Positions 1 to 8,812 of a stretch of 19,871 bases of DNA are shown piece by piece. The notes beneath the pieces were generated by a model. The model was not told where the DNA came from. It did no database searches and saw only the letters and a program-made list of their open reading frames with translations. Positions within the stretch are counted from its first letter, which is position 1. Every line of letters begins with the position of its first letter. Source of the stretch: Lachnospiraceae bacterium. Lineage in GTDB: Bacteria > Bacillota > Clostridia > Lachnospirales > Lachnospiraceae. Position numbers and translations under genes: made by a program. The DNA is taken from positions 1-19,871 of the forward strand of contig CAAFTS010000010.1 in NCBI GenBank assembly GCA_900765975.1, in the 5' to 3' direction.

Positions 1-81
1 CTTGGTCTTGGCTGTATCCTTCCCACTACTAGGGCGGATTAGGAACTTTCATCCATTAGCGACGTGCGCCGCAAGGCGCAC
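1..81 (-). mobile_element. 5' end of a group II intron (class C-like), partial
   Basis: Read on the minus strand, this stretch begins with GTGCGCC, fitting the GUGYG 5' boundary of group II introns. It at once forms a perfect 7-bp hairpin (GTGCGCC, loop TTGC, GGCGCAC). It continues with GGATGAAAGTTCC, close to the domain I segment GGGUGAGAGUCCC of the Oceanobacillus group IIC intron, and then with GCCAAGACCAAG, which resembles the run leading into the usual GGGUGUCC. The first intron base directly follows the T-run of the sbcC terminator, the typical target of class C introns. The rest of the intron, including any reverse transcriptase gene, lies beyond the left edge. The sequence match is from memory of the family; the class assignment is inference. 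Confidence 0.68.
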
Positions 82-84
82 TAA

Positions 85-124
85 AAAAATCCCGGAGACT
101 CCAATGCCCGTCCCCGAGATTTTT
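85..124 (-). terminator. rho-independent terminator of the sbcC operon
   Basis: On the minus strand AAAAATCTCGGGGAC pairs with GTCTCCGGGATTTTT at 13 of 15 positions around a 10-base loop, followed by a run of seven T. It starts 9 bases past the sbcC stop codon. The A/T-flanked stem could also end transcription from the other side. The group II intron begins one base after the T-run. Confidence 0.85.
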
Positions 125-133
125 ATTCATTTC

Positions 134-2809
134 TTATAAATTCCACCGTACATGACTGCCATGCTCACTCTTTGTAACCTTTAACTGCCAGTCAATCTGC
201 TCTTTTAATTCATTGACATGGGAGATAATTCCCACCAATGCCTTTTCTCCTGCCAGTTCTTTCAAAATCTGTATCGCCCGTTCTCTGGAGGCATCATCTA
301 GGGAACCAAAGCCTTCATCTACAAACATTGTTTCCAAACTCACCGCTCCTGCCGTATTCTGCACAATATCTGCCAGCCCCAGTGCCATAGAAAGCGCCGC
401 CATAAAAGATTCACCCCCGGACAAAGTTTTCACATCCCTTGTACGATTACTAACCAGATGATATACATCCAAATCCAGCCCTGCTTGTCCCTGACTGCTC
501 AAATTCTGAATTTCCCGGCACTGCAGGATAAATTCGTTGGATGTCATTTTTGCCAGACGACAGTTTGCCGCATGGATGATCTTCTTAAAATACTTTCGCT
601 GCACATAGGTTTCAAAGTCCAGTTTCACACTGCCCGGCAGGGTTCCATTCGCTGTACGGCTCAGCTGATTCAAGACTTCGTATTGCTTCTGCAAAACACC
701 ATTCTCCTCAAAATAAGTATGCAGTTTTCGTCCTGCCTCCCGATTCTTCTCATTCAAATTATGCCGATACATCTGCTCTGCTTTCCATTGTTGCTGCTGT
801 TGTTCAATTTCCTTCAACAACACTTTTTCTCCCGTCAACTCTCCCGCGGTCTTTCCCTGAGTCTGCTGTTCCAGCGTCTGCAACCGTGTTTCTGTCTGAA
901 GTACAGATTGTTCATATCTCGCAATCTCTTTTTCCAGTTTTTCCTGTTGCGAAATCCATTGCTTTGCCCGCTCATATTCAGATAAATCGGTAAATTCTTG
1001 TTTTTTCCACTCTGCCTTACAAGCCACATCTGCCTCTCGTTTACGCTGCGTCAATTCTATTTCCTGCTGCCGACGGCTTTCCAGCAACCCTTGATAGCGA
1101 ATTCGGGCACTGGTCAGTTTTTGCAGCCGCTCTCCCAATTGTTCCTGCTGTTTAAAAAGCTGATCCTTTTGACACTTTCGTTCCCTCAATTCCTCCTGAA
1201 TCTGCTTTTCTTCCGGCAGGTTTTCCGCCTGCTGTCTCCCTTCTTGTTGAAGAGCCTCTCGCAAGCCCTCATATTCCGCCTGATACTGACTGTTTATTTT
1301 CTGAAACTGTTCTGCAGCCTCTGTTCTTTTTAATTCCAGCCGGTCTCTCTGCTCCTTTGCCTGTTCCACATCCTTTTGCTCTGGCGCATCCTCCGACACA
1401 ATTGCTAATTGCGGATGGGTAAGCGAACCGCACACCGGGCAAGCCACCCCCTCTCGCAGCCCCTTTGCAAGAATTCCTGCCTGCTCCTCAAAAAAACGTT
1501 GATACAAATGCTCATACTGTTCCGATGCAGCCTTACAAGAATGCAGCAGTTCCTCCACAACAGCAGCCGCAGCTTTCCGTTTTTTCTCCCATTGTTTTAA
1601 TCGGTCATATCGAGGCAGCAGATCCGACAATCGGATGATCCGTTCCTGTAACTCTGCCCCCTGCTCTTCCCAAACACGCTTTGCCTGTTCAAATCCCTCC
1701 TGTAGCTGTTTCTCCGGTTCTTTTTGCTGTTCAAGCCACTCCGTTAATCCAGACACTTCTTTCTGCACCTTCTGCAAATCCAGTTTTGCCTGCCTCCAGT
1801 TTTGTTCCAGAATAGCCACCTTTTCTGCGCGTTTGCCGTGATCCAGATGCACACGCAATTCTTCAATCCGCGTTCGTTCCACGTCTAATTTTGCCTTTTG
1901 CGCCTTTCCTTGCTCCAATGCAGCAAACAGAAGATTTACATCTTCCTGCCTCTGGATTTTCAGTTTCAACTCTTCGACTTGTTTTTGCAGCTCAGCCACC
2001 TGCGTCTCTGATGCTTTCTCCCACACCTTACCTACATCAATCATTTCTTTCAGACAAACCAGAACTTCATCCAGTGGTGGGAACTCCATCTCTCCAAATA
2101 TCGCCCAGCGCCTTTGCAATGTAACCTTCGTTTCCCCTTCCGATTCCGGAACTTCCACCCTCTGCATTTCACGAAGACAATCTTTTCGATTGTCTTCCAG
2201 ACGCACATATAGCTGCTTTGTCTCTTCCTTCAATTGTTCCTGCACGCTCCAGTAAGATCGAGTCTGAAAAATCTGAGAAAAGATCTTCTTCCGCTCTTTC
2301 GATTCCGCATGAAGAAGTTTCAGAAAATCACCTTGTGCAATCATTACAATCTGCGTAAATTGATTGACATCTAAACCAATGATTTCCTCGATTTTCTGAT
2401 CCACTTCCCTCTTCTTCCCGCGAAATTCTGTTCCATCAGGCAAAAGCAAAGAAACTTTCGCACTTTCTTTCACGAGACCTCTTGTTCCATCTGCCTTTTT
2501 CCGTTTTCCCACACGGAAATATTCCGGATTTCTCCGAATCCGATACACTTCATTACGATAGGAAAATTCATATTCCACATATGTTTCCGCATCATCTTCT
2601 GCATATTGACTTCGCATCATATTTCCATCGCGTCTGCCCCCGCTTGTTTTATCATACAAAGCATAGGTGATTGCATCAAAAACCGTCGTTTTACCGGCTC
2701 CGGTATCTCCTGTAACCAGAAACAGCCCACTCTTTATTTTCGAAAAATCAATGGTCTCCTGTCCGGCATACGAACCAAAAGCAGACATCGTTAATTCTAT
2801 CGGTTTCAT
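134..2809 (-). CDS. sbcC: Exonuclease subunit SbcC
   Basis: SbcC is the SMC/Rad50-like ATPase subunit of the SbcCD nuclease, which opens and trims DNA hairpins and protein-blocked ends at replication forks in the cytoplasm. The 891-residue protein has an N-terminal Walker A (GDTGAGKT, residues 34-41). Two long Gln/Glu/Lys-rich coiled-coil arms (about 185-450 and 475-730) flank a zinc hook CPVC at 457-460. The C-terminal lobe holds the signature LSGGES (796-801) and Walker B MFVDEGFGSLD (828-838). All parts of an intact Rad50-type protein are present; at 891 residues it is on the short side for SbcC, mainly through shorter coiled coils. Its ATG overlaps the sbcD stop by 4 nt (ATGA), so translation is probably coupled, and a terminator follows directly. 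Confidence 0.96.
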   Translation of the reverse strand: MKPIELTMSAFGSYAGQETIDFSKIKSGLFLVTGDTGAGKTTVFDAITYALYDKTSGGRRDGNMMRSQYAEDDAETYVEYEFSYRNEVYRIRRNPEYFRVGKRKKADGTRGLVKESAKVSLLLPDGTEFRGKKREVDQKIEEIIGLDVNQFTQIVMIAQGDFLKLLHAESKERKKIFSQIFQTRSYWSVQEQLKEETKQLYVRLEDNRKDCLREMQRVEVPESEGETKVTLQRRWAIFGEMEFPPLDEVLVCLKEMIDVGKVWEKASETQVAELQKQVEELKLKIQRQEDVNLLFAALEQGKAQKAKLDVERTRIEELRVHLDHGKRAEKVAILEQNWRQAKLDLQKVQKEVSGLTEWLEQQKEPEKQLQEGFEQAKRVWEEQGAELQERIIRLSDLLPRYDRLKQWEKKRKAAAAVVEELLHSCKAASEQYEHLYQRFFEEQAGILAKGLREGVACPVCGSLTHPQLAIVSEDAPEQKDVEQAKEQRDRLELKRTEAAEQFQKINSQYQAEYEGLREALQQEGRQQAENLPEEKQIQEELRERKCQKDQLFKQQEQLGERLQKLTSARIRYQGLLESRRQQEIELTQRKREADVACKAEWKKQEFTDLSEYERAKQWISQQEKLEKEIARYEQSVLQTETRLQTLEQQTQGKTAGELTGEKVLLKEIEQQQQQWKAEQMYRHNLNEKNREAGRKLHTYFEENGVLQKQYEVLNQLSRTANGTLPGSVKLDFETYVQRKYFKKIIHAANCRLAKMTSNEFILQCREIQNLSSQGQAGLDLDVYHLVSNRTRDVKTLSGGESFMAALSMALGLADIVQNTAGAVSLETMFVDEGFGSLDDASRERAIQILKELAGEKALVGIISHVNELKEQIDWQLKVTKSEHGSHVRWNL

Positions 2810-3990
2810 ACTTCCAGTTCTTCCCCCTGCTCTATGATTTTTTCCATAATCTTTATTTCTTCCTCGCTTAATTCTTTTCCCTGTATCTCCTTGTAGAATT
2901 CCGCAAAAACAGATAACACATCTGAGAAAGTGTCATCTTGATCTATTTCATTCAAAAGCTGTCTCGTCCGCTGATTGTCTATCCGCACTTCCAGAATATG
3001 TGAATACACTCGTTCCAACTGCTCCTTCGGCCTGTAAGGATCCACCTCATCTGTCAACGTAACACTCACATAATCTCCCTTTTCTTCCGTTTTCGCTGAA
3101 GAGAGGATTTCTTCCAGTTTCCCCCGAATTTGCCGCACATCCCTCAGTGGATGCAGCGGATAAGTTTTCACCTGCACCGGCGCGCCCTTTTCTCCAAGAG
3201 TTACAACATGAAGACGCTTCTCCTGCTTCGCCTCACTGACCGAATATTTCAAAAGCGTTCCACAATAACGAATCTGTTCTTTCCCTGCCACCTGTGCCCC
3301 GTGTAAATGTCCCAGTGCCACATAATCAAACTTCTCAATTACAGAACTGTCAATCCGATCCAACCCGCCCACCGAAAAGATTTCTGAATCACAGGTCTGC
3401 GCCTCCTGCCCACTCCCTGTGTAAAATTGATGCGTTACAAGCACATTTCGCTCCTGCCAGTCCAAAGTCTCGTGTTCTTTTCCACATTCCGTTTCTCTTT
3501 TCAGTAACTTTTCCACTGCGTCCTGGTAGCTAACGGGTACTTCTCCACCAAACACACCGCGCACAAAGCCTGGCTTTAAAAATGGCAGCAAATAAAAATG
3601 CACCGTCCCATATTCATCTTCCAATGTCACACTCTTCAAATATTCTTCCGAAGTCTCCGGTGCATTTCCAGCAATATATATCTGCTGTGCTCCCAAAATC
3701 CTGCTGGCATAATCCAAACGCTGTGCAGAATCATGATTTCCCGCAATCATCAGAACCGGAATCTTCGGTTTCAACAGAGACAATTCTGTCAGAAATTCAT
3801 CAAAAATAGTAACCGCCTCTCCTGATGGCACTGACTTATCATAAATATCCCCGGCAATTACAATCGCATCCGGGCGCAGTTCTTTTGCATACTCAATGAC
3901 CTCTGTAAGAATATGCTCCTGATCTTCCCGCAGATTATAATTGTGCAGCTGCTTTCCTATATGCAAGTCTGACAAATGAAAAAATCTCAT
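2806..3990 (-). CDS. sbcD: Exonuclease subunit SbcD
   Basis: SbcD is the Mre11-like metallophosphoesterase that supplies the nuclease centre of SbcCD. The 394-residue protein starts with the first metal motif DLH (D8, H10), then GDIYD (47-51) and GNHD (84-87). The later histidine motifs VTHQF and LGHLH complete the two-metal site. The C-terminal third, acidic and helical, corresponds to the capping and SbcC-binding region. Length is normal for the family. The gene overlaps both neighbours by 4 nt: its start lies in the stop of the upstream ATPase gene and its stop in the sbcC start. Expression is therefore tied to both. Confidence 0.96.
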   Translation of the reverse strand: MRFFHLSDLHIGKQLHNYNLREDQEHILTEVIEYAKELRPDAIVIAGDIYDKSVPSGEAVTIFDEFLTELSLLKPKIPVLMIAGNHDSAQRLDYASRILGAQQIYIAGNAPETSEEYLKSVTLEDEYGTVHFYLLPFLKPGFVRGVFGGEVPVSYQDAVEKLLKRETECGKEHETLDWQERNVLVTHQFYTGSGQEAQTCDSEIFSVGGLDRIDSSVIEKFDYVALGHLHGAQVAGKEQIRYCGTLLKYSVSEAKQEKRLHVVTLGEKGAPVQVKTYPLHPLRDVRQIRGKLEEILSSAKTEEKGDYVSVTLTDEVDPYRPKEQLERVYSHILEVRIDNQRTRQLLNEIDQDDTFSDVLSVFAEFYKEIQGKELSEEEIKIMEKIIEQGEELEV

Positions 3991-5693
3991 AATTCCATCC
4001 CCCGATATCGATTCAGGCAGGCAAAGATTTCCTGCTGCCTCGGCATTGCCAGATTTGCCACACTGGAGCGGCTTTCACACAAGCCTTCCAACCCGTCTTT
4101 TTCTATCTTATCCACCAACTTTTTCACAACATCCTGCATCCTCGTCCGTCCGCCGAACAAATGCTGTTCTGCATATTTCACGCAATATCCAAGAGCAGTC
4201 ACCTGCTCGCTGTCAGCCAACTGCTCTACATAGCGCAGGTCTATCTGTTCCCGATTAATCTGTACCGCCTCTTTTCCCATTGTTTTCATTTTAATCCGGT
4301 CATTTCCACGAAAGCCCCTGCTTTGTTTCGGGCATCGCTCAAAAACAGGTGCTTTTGCCGGCTCTTCCAACCCAGACAACGCCGGAAAGCATTCTGCCTC
4401 CTTCTTTGCAAATGCGGTGATTTCCTTCGGTTCGTACCGATCCATCTGCACAATGGTATCTGCAATGTGGAAATATGCACCGGAACTTCCCGCAACAATG
4501 ACAGTTGAAATATCATATCGCTCATACAGTTCCCGAATCCGGTCGATAAATGGTGTGATTGGCTCCATCTCCCGGTGAATGACTCTCTGCATCAGCTCGT
4601 CCCGAATCATAAAATTCGTTGCACTGGTATCTTCATCAATCAAAAGCGTATGCGCCCCTGCCTCCATACTTTCCACTACATTTGCCGCCTGAGACGTACT
4701 TCCGCTGGCATCCTCAGTATCGAATCCGCAAGTATCCTTTCCATTTGGCAAATCATTGATAAACATAGAAATATCCGTCTTCTTAATACTTCTTCCATCT
4801 TCCGCGCGAATCTTCATTGCACTATTTTCTGTAATCACATATTCTCTTCCATCTCCTGCAATGTGATTATATACCCCTAATTCCAAGGCTTTTAATAAGG
4901 TCGACTTTCCATGATAACCGCCGCCCACAATCAGCGTAATCCCTTTGCGGATTCCCATTCCTGTTATCTCTCCCTTGTGCGGCAGACGAAGAGTCACCTC
5001 CATTTCCTTCGGAGAGACAAATGCAACTGCACCTCGCATTGGCTTTGCAGACACCCCGGATTCCCTCGGCAGGATGGAGCCATTTGCTACAAAAGCCACC
5101 AGCCCCAGCTCCTTTAACTGCCCTCGGATATATTCCTGATCCTCCGCCAGTTCGATGACACGGCGGAGTCTTTTCTGATCCAGATTTCTATAATACAAGG
5201 TCTGCTCTACACAATCCGGAAGAAAATCAAACAAAATCTTTTCCAGTTCCCGCGCATTGATTGTTCTTCCATTTGCCGGAAATCCAATTTCCATACGCAA
5301 AACGATATCACCACTTGCAGCATGAATCTGGCAGGCTGTCCGTTCCAACACTTCCTGCCCGCATCTGCTGACCGCAATCAATCCGCTCTTTCCGGAACCT
5401 TTTGCCTTAAATGCATACCGTTCTGCCGACCGTCCAAACTGTCTCGTCAATTCATCCTGCAATGCAATTCTCTGCTGCTTTCCCCCAAAATAATCTTTTG
5501 GAAATCCGGCGCCAGTCCCCTTCACATGAACACTGACCTTAGACGGAGATGCAAACGGATCTCCCTGTACATGATCAATCGAAAGTGCATATCCCGGAAA
5601 CTGATACACGCCTTTCGTATCCTTATATGCCGGATATCCTTTATGATCGATTCTCTTTAATAAATTTCTTAATTCTGCTGCTGTCTGCATCAT
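3987..5693 (-). CDS. ABC-class P-loop ATPase (COG3044 / PF09818 type), function unknown
   Basis: This 568-residue protein matches the 'predicted ATPase of the ABC class' family. Its N-terminal part (about 1-240) is a family-specific domain with a Gly/Lys-rich stretch near 59-72. The ATPase core follows: Walker A GGGYHGKST (257-265), a signature-like SGSTSQAANVVE (330-341) and Walker B TLLIDEDTSATN (349-360). A shorter C-terminal domain ends with Tyr/Arg-rich sequence. There are no membrane segments, so it is cytosolic. Family knowledge is thin; a trypanosome relative, MRB1590, works in mitochondrial RNA editing, which hints at nucleic-acid binding. It is the first gene of a 4-nt-overlap chain with sbcD and sbcC, which suggests a role in DNA repair or processing. 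Start: tandem ATG ATG preceded by GAGG; either ATG is possible. Confidence 0.88.
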   Translation of the reverse strand: MMQTAAELRNLLKRIDHKGYPAYKDTKGVYQFPGYALSIDHVQGDPFASPSKVSVHVKGTGAGFPKDYFGGKQQRIALQDELTRQFGRSAERYAFKAKGSGKSGLIAVSRCGQEVLERTACQIHAASGDIVLRMEIGFPANGRTINARELEKILFDFLPDCVEQTLYYRNLDQKRLRRVIELAEDQEYIRGQLKELGLVAFVANGSILPRESGVSAKPMRGAVAFVSPKEMEVTLRLPHKGEITGMGIRKGITLIVGGGYHGKSTLLKALELGVYNHIAGDGREYVITENSAMKIRAEDGRSIKKTDISMFINDLPNGKDTCGFDTEDASGSTSQAANVVESMEAGAHTLLIDEDTSATNFMIRDELMQRVIHREMEPITPFIDRIRELYERYDISTVIVAGSSGAYFHIADTIVQMDRYEPKEITAFAKKEAECFPALSGLEEPAKAPVFERCPKQSRGFRGNDRIKMKTMGKEAVQINREQIDLRYVEQLADSEQVTALGYCVKYAEQHLFGGRTRMQDVVKKLVDKIEKDGLEGLCESRSSVANLAMPRQQEIFACLNRYRGMEL

Positions 5694-5726
5694 TTCGTCC
5701 TCACTACTCCATTTCTATTTTACTTT

Positions 5727-7754
5727 CTATCTATTCTTCTCTTTGATTCCGTAACAATCCACCGAAATCACTGCACCGGAATCCGGCTCTCTTATTTCTA
5801 CCTCCGCATTTACCGTAGTATCTGCCGGATGCAGAAGTGGCTGCACGCACAGCTCCTGAGAGATCAATCTACCCTTCCATTCCGCCAGTTCTTCCTCCGT
5901 TTCATACCGGTGCATCACAGTACCGCCGCTTACACCAAACGGGGTCGGATTGCTTTCCCAAATCTTCACAGACTGCACCGGATAATCGAATATCTGCTGT
6001 GACAAATCCACCCCATGCTCTGCCAAGAACGCACAGCAAGTTTCAAAAAATGGATAGATACAAGCCTCTGTTGTCCTCCGATACACTTGCGACTCCAATT
6101 CTATTTTTCCAATCGGAAATGTAGTCTCTAAATCGGACAGTTTTATTTCTTCGACATCTTCTCGATAACATTCCAGAAATCTCTTCTTATCCTCCTCCGT
6201 CAAAGATAAGGTCTGTTCAAAAACTCCATCATCCCATACAAACCTGGCATCTTCCGCCATCTCCGCCTCTTCTGTGAGCAGCGGATACGCAGCCTGTTTA
6301 TATTCCATGGTATCATACACTTCGGCAAATGCAAGAAAATTTTCCTGAGATACGGGATAGGTTCGATACATATTCTTCCCATTCTGTTTTTCAAAACAAA
6401 CCGTTACCTTTGCATACTTCGACGCAGCCTTTTGCTCCATCTGCTCCTGCACCATCTGTTCCTGTACAAGCCGAACCCAGCGCATTCCCGACTCTTTTCC
6501 TTCCTCGGAAAGTGTGTACTCTTTCATTCTTACGTCCGTCACATAATCGGTTGCATCATGACTCATGCTCCGATATGTATCTTGATCCATATCCAGACCG
6601 GACAACGCAATTTTTAATCGTGCAACCTCTTCATCTTTAGGGAGTTCTCTGTCATATCTGCCGGAATTGCCCAACATGACGCAAATAAACAAGGCTACAA
6701 GAATAGTTTCCAATGCCATCTGTCCTTTTCTTCTTCCTATGCTTTGAAATGGATTCTGTAAAAGCCGCTCTAAAACACCATGTACTGCCAAAACAGCCAC
6801 AACGCCTGCTGCCACCAGAAGAACCCACGTAGCATTTCGGTTCCAGCCTTCCCACGCACTGACCGTCAGCAAAAATCCACAAACAGCTACACCCGCTAAT
6901 ATGGAGACCGCAATTTCTACCCCACGTTCTGCCTGCGGCAATGCAAAGACCTTCCCTACATTTTCTGCCTTTCTTCGTCTCTCCGCCGCCATCGTCAAAA
7001 GCGCCAAAACAATAATCCAAGCACCCCCAGCCAGCAATACAGCCAGATCCGGGCGGTATTCCAGCAATTCGAATTTTTCACTCATCTGCTGACCGGACAG
7101 ACTGCCTGCCAACTGCCATGGAATCAAAAGTCGTTCTAACATTTCCAATAACGGACTTTTATAAAACGTCTTATAAAACTGTTCCATAAAAATCAAACAG
7201 CCATTTCTCAGAAAAATTTGAAACCAGTATAAAATCATCCCCAATATACACAAAGCAGAAATCCAATGTCCACAGACACAGACTGCGAAAATGGAAATAT
7301 GATAAAAAAGTAAAAAAATAATTCCATATACAAGTATGCTGAAACATGTATAGCTCACAGAAACTTTCAGAAATAACTCATCCAAACTGCTCTGATAAAT
7401 TCCGCAAATAAGCATATAGCAGACCATTGGAAGTAAGCCATGCAGCAGACCATGCAGATACCGGCTGTAAAAAATCGTACGTTTCTTAACCGGAAGGCTG
7501 AAATAAAAATCCTGTTTCTGCGCCTGCAAAAGATAAGAAAATTCCAATAGTCCAAGCGCCAGTCCCAGACCGGAGCATACACTTAACAGCATCAGATTGC
7601 TGCCCATGCCAAAAAACGTATAGAGCAGATCCAACTGCAATCTCACTGTCATCACACCTAACAGGATTCCATAACTTCCCCATGACAAAATCGCCACCAA
7701 ATGCCCACGTCCAGCCTCTTTTATCCAGTTAACGTAAGACTTTCCTGATATCAT
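5727..7754 (-). CDS. ABC transporter permease with large extracytoplasmic C-terminal domain
   Basis: The N-terminal half has about eight hydrophobic segments, including helices around residues 20-45, 50-85, 105-125 and 130-190, and a further group near 235-375. The last roughly 300 residues are hydrophilic, acidic and devoid of membrane spans. The layout resembles ABC-2-like permeases of Lachnospiraceae (DUF6449 type), which pair with YtrB-like ATPases. The substrate is unknown; antimicrobial-peptide or cell-envelope stress export is a guess by analogy. The chosen ATG lies 9 nt behind GGAGG; an in-frame GTG six bases upstream is too close to that site. The gene overlaps the end of the ATPase gene by 26 nt, with its ribosome binding site inside the ATPase coding sequence. 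Its stop lies 33 bp from the next gene, with no visible terminator between. Confidence 0.82.
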   Translation of the reverse strand: MISGKSYVNWIKEAGRGHLVAILSWGSYGILLGVMTVRLQLDLLYTFFGMGSNLMLLSVCSGLGLALGLLEFSYLLQAQKQDFYFSLPVKKRTIFYSRYLHGLLHGLLPMVCYMLICGIYQSSLDELFLKVSVSYTCFSILVYGIIFLLFYHISIFAVCVCGHWISALCILGMILYWFQIFLRNGCLIFMEQFYKTFYKSPLLEMLERLLIPWQLAGSLSGQQMSEKFELLEYRPDLAVLLAGGAWIIVLALLTMAAERRRKAENVGKVFALPQAERGVEIAVSILAGVAVCGFLLTVSAWEGWNRNATWVLLVAAGVVAVLAVHGVLERLLQNPFQSIGRRKGQMALETILVALFICVMLGNSGRYDRELPKDEEVARLKIALSGLDMDQDTYRSMSHDATDYVTDVRMKEYTLSEEGKESGMRWVRLVQEQMVQEQMEQKAASKYAKVTVCFEKQNGKNMYRTYPVSQENFLAFAEVYDTMEYKQAAYPLLTEEAEMAEDARFVWDDGVFEQTLSLTEEDKKRFLECYREDVEEIKLSDLETTFPIGKIELESQVYRRTTEACIYPFFETCCAFLAEHGVDLSQQIFDYPVQSVKIWESNPTPFGVSGGTVMHRYETEEELAEWKGRLISQELCVQPLLHPADTTVNAEVEIREPDSGAVISVDCYGIKEKNR

Positions 7755-8655
7755 ATCCACTCGCCTCCATTTCGGTTATAAACACCTCTTCCAGTGACAT
7801 TGGAACTTCTTTGCAAAAACAAGGAAACCAATCTTGTATTTTCTGTTCCAATTCTTCCAATTGTTCCTCCGCTCTCTGCCGTATGATCAACGTCACAAAC
7901 GCTCCTTCTTTCTGACATCGGACAAGTTCTGAACTCGCGTCCAGTTCTTCTTTTATTACTTCCCATTTTTCCTCTTCTTCTACGACACACTGGAATTTAT
8001 GCATATTTTCCGCCCGTTCTCTCATATCCCCAGAAGACAGAAGACCGCCCTTGTGAAGAATCCCTATCTGCTCACAGATATCTTCCAAATCCCGCAATTT
8101 GTGAGAAACAACAAGAACCGTAAATTCTCGCACCTTCATCTCTTCCCGAATCAGATTTTTCATCACTTCCGTAACCATTGGATCCAATCCATCAAATACT
8201 TCATCACAAAGCAGATATTTTGTATTCGCACACAGAGCCAGAATCAAAAACGCCTGTCTTCGCATTCCCTTTGAAAATGTACGAAGTGGCTGTCTCACAT
8301 CCAGATTCAGCATCTCTGCCATTTCAGAAACTGCCTGCACGTCCATCTCCGGATATTGTTCTGCATAGAACTTCATCATCGTTTCCATGCTCCCATTCGG
8401 AAAATAATACGGCGTATCCGGCAAATAAAAAAAGCGGGACTTACACTTTGGATTGTCATAGCAAGATTCTCCTTCTATCTCAATCCTGCCCTCATCCGCC
8501 TGTAAAATTCCCGCAATCAACCGCAGCAGCGTACTCTTCCCTGCTCCATTTGTCCCCAGCAGTCCATACATAATCCCTTCCGGAATCTCCAATGACACAT
8601 TCTTCACTGCATCGACCGTATCAAACTTCTTCGTCAAGTGCTCTATCCGAATCAT
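7729..8655 (-). CDS. ABC transporter ATP-binding protein
   Basis: This 308-residue cytosolic ATPase energises the overlapping permease. Numbered from MIRIEHL, it has Walker A GTNGAGKST (34-42), a Q-loop-region segment FYLPDTPYYF (76-85), a variant signature FSKGMRRQ (127-134) in place of LSGGQ, and Walker B YLLCDE (147-152) followed by a D-loop GLD. The FSKGM signature is common in ABC-2 exporters of the YtrB/EcsA/bacitracin group. The last 90 residues are a family-variable C-terminal extension. The start is set by GAGGAGG 7 nt upstream of the ATG; an in-frame extension of 28 residues runs through the promoter and is not coding. An extended -10 promoter lies about 30 bp upstream, so this begins the transporter operon. 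Confidence 0.9.
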   Translation of the reverse strand: MIRIEHLTKKFDTVDAVKNVSLEIPEGIMYGLLGTNGAGKSTLLRLIAGILQADEGRIEIEGESCYDNPKCKSRFFYLPDTPYYFPNGSMETMMKFYAEQYPEMDVQAVSEMAEMLNLDVRQPLRTFSKGMRRQAFLILALCANTKYLLCDEVFDGLDPMVTEVMKNLIREEMKVREFTVLVVSHKLRDLEDICEQIGILHKGGLLSSGDMRERAENMHKFQCVVEEEEKWEVIKEELDASSELVRCQKEGAFVTLIIRQRAEEQLEELEQKIQDWFPCFCKEVPMSLEEVFITEMEASGYDIRKVLR

Positions 8656-8682
8656 AAACGTCCTCCTCTCAACTATGTACTC

Positions 8683-8691
8683 ATGATACCA
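8683..8691 (-). promoter_or_regulatory. Probable extended -10 promoter of the ABC transporter operon
   Basis: The minus strand reads TGG-TATCAT, a TG-extended -10 element with one mismatch to TATAAT. No good -35 is visible 17 bp upstream (TTCTTT at best), which fits an extended -10 type. Transcription would start near position 8676, giving a short leader of about 20 nt before the ATG. Confidence 0.5.
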
Positions 8692-8724
8692 CAAACGCAG
8701 AAAAGAAAGAAGTTGCTTTGAAGT

Positions 8725-8785
8725 AAAAAATCCAGCCAAGGGCTCTTCGGATGTTTCTCCGAACGTATCGCCCCCAACTGGATTC
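8725..8785 (-). terminator. Rho-independent terminator of glnN
   Basis: On the minus strand AATCCAG-T-TGGGGGC pairs with GCCCTTGG-CTGGATT, enclosing an inner hairpin TTCGGAGAAACATCCGAA, and is followed by a run of T. It lies about 30 bp past the glutamine synthetase stop and separates it from the ABC transporter promoter. Confidence 0.82.
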
Positions 8786-8812
8786 TTAGATTCTTCTTTT
8801 CTTCTCTACTTT

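Noticed and set aside
1..81. Cobalamin riboswitch 3' part on the minus strand (GTGGGAAGGATACAGCCAAG looks similar)
   Set aside because: The upstream aptamer core expected before it is absent; the terminator lies there instead. The GTGCGCC start and the domain I-like GGATGAAAGTTCC fit a group II intron better.
64..81. GTGCGCC-GCAA-GGCGCAC hairpin as a rho-independent terminator
   Set aside because: On the plus strand it is followed by A and not T; on the minus strand the T-run precedes it. It is the first stem of the intron.
458..985. 175-residue plus-strand reading frame inside sbcC
   Set aside because: Leu/Phe/Ser-rich antisense product of a well-supported gene, without ribosome binding site or known domain.
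8656..8739. In-frame N-terminal extension of the ABC ATPase
   Set aside because: It would cover the extended -10 promoter; GAGGAGG lies directly before the internal ATG, and homologous ATPases start at the MIRIEHL position.
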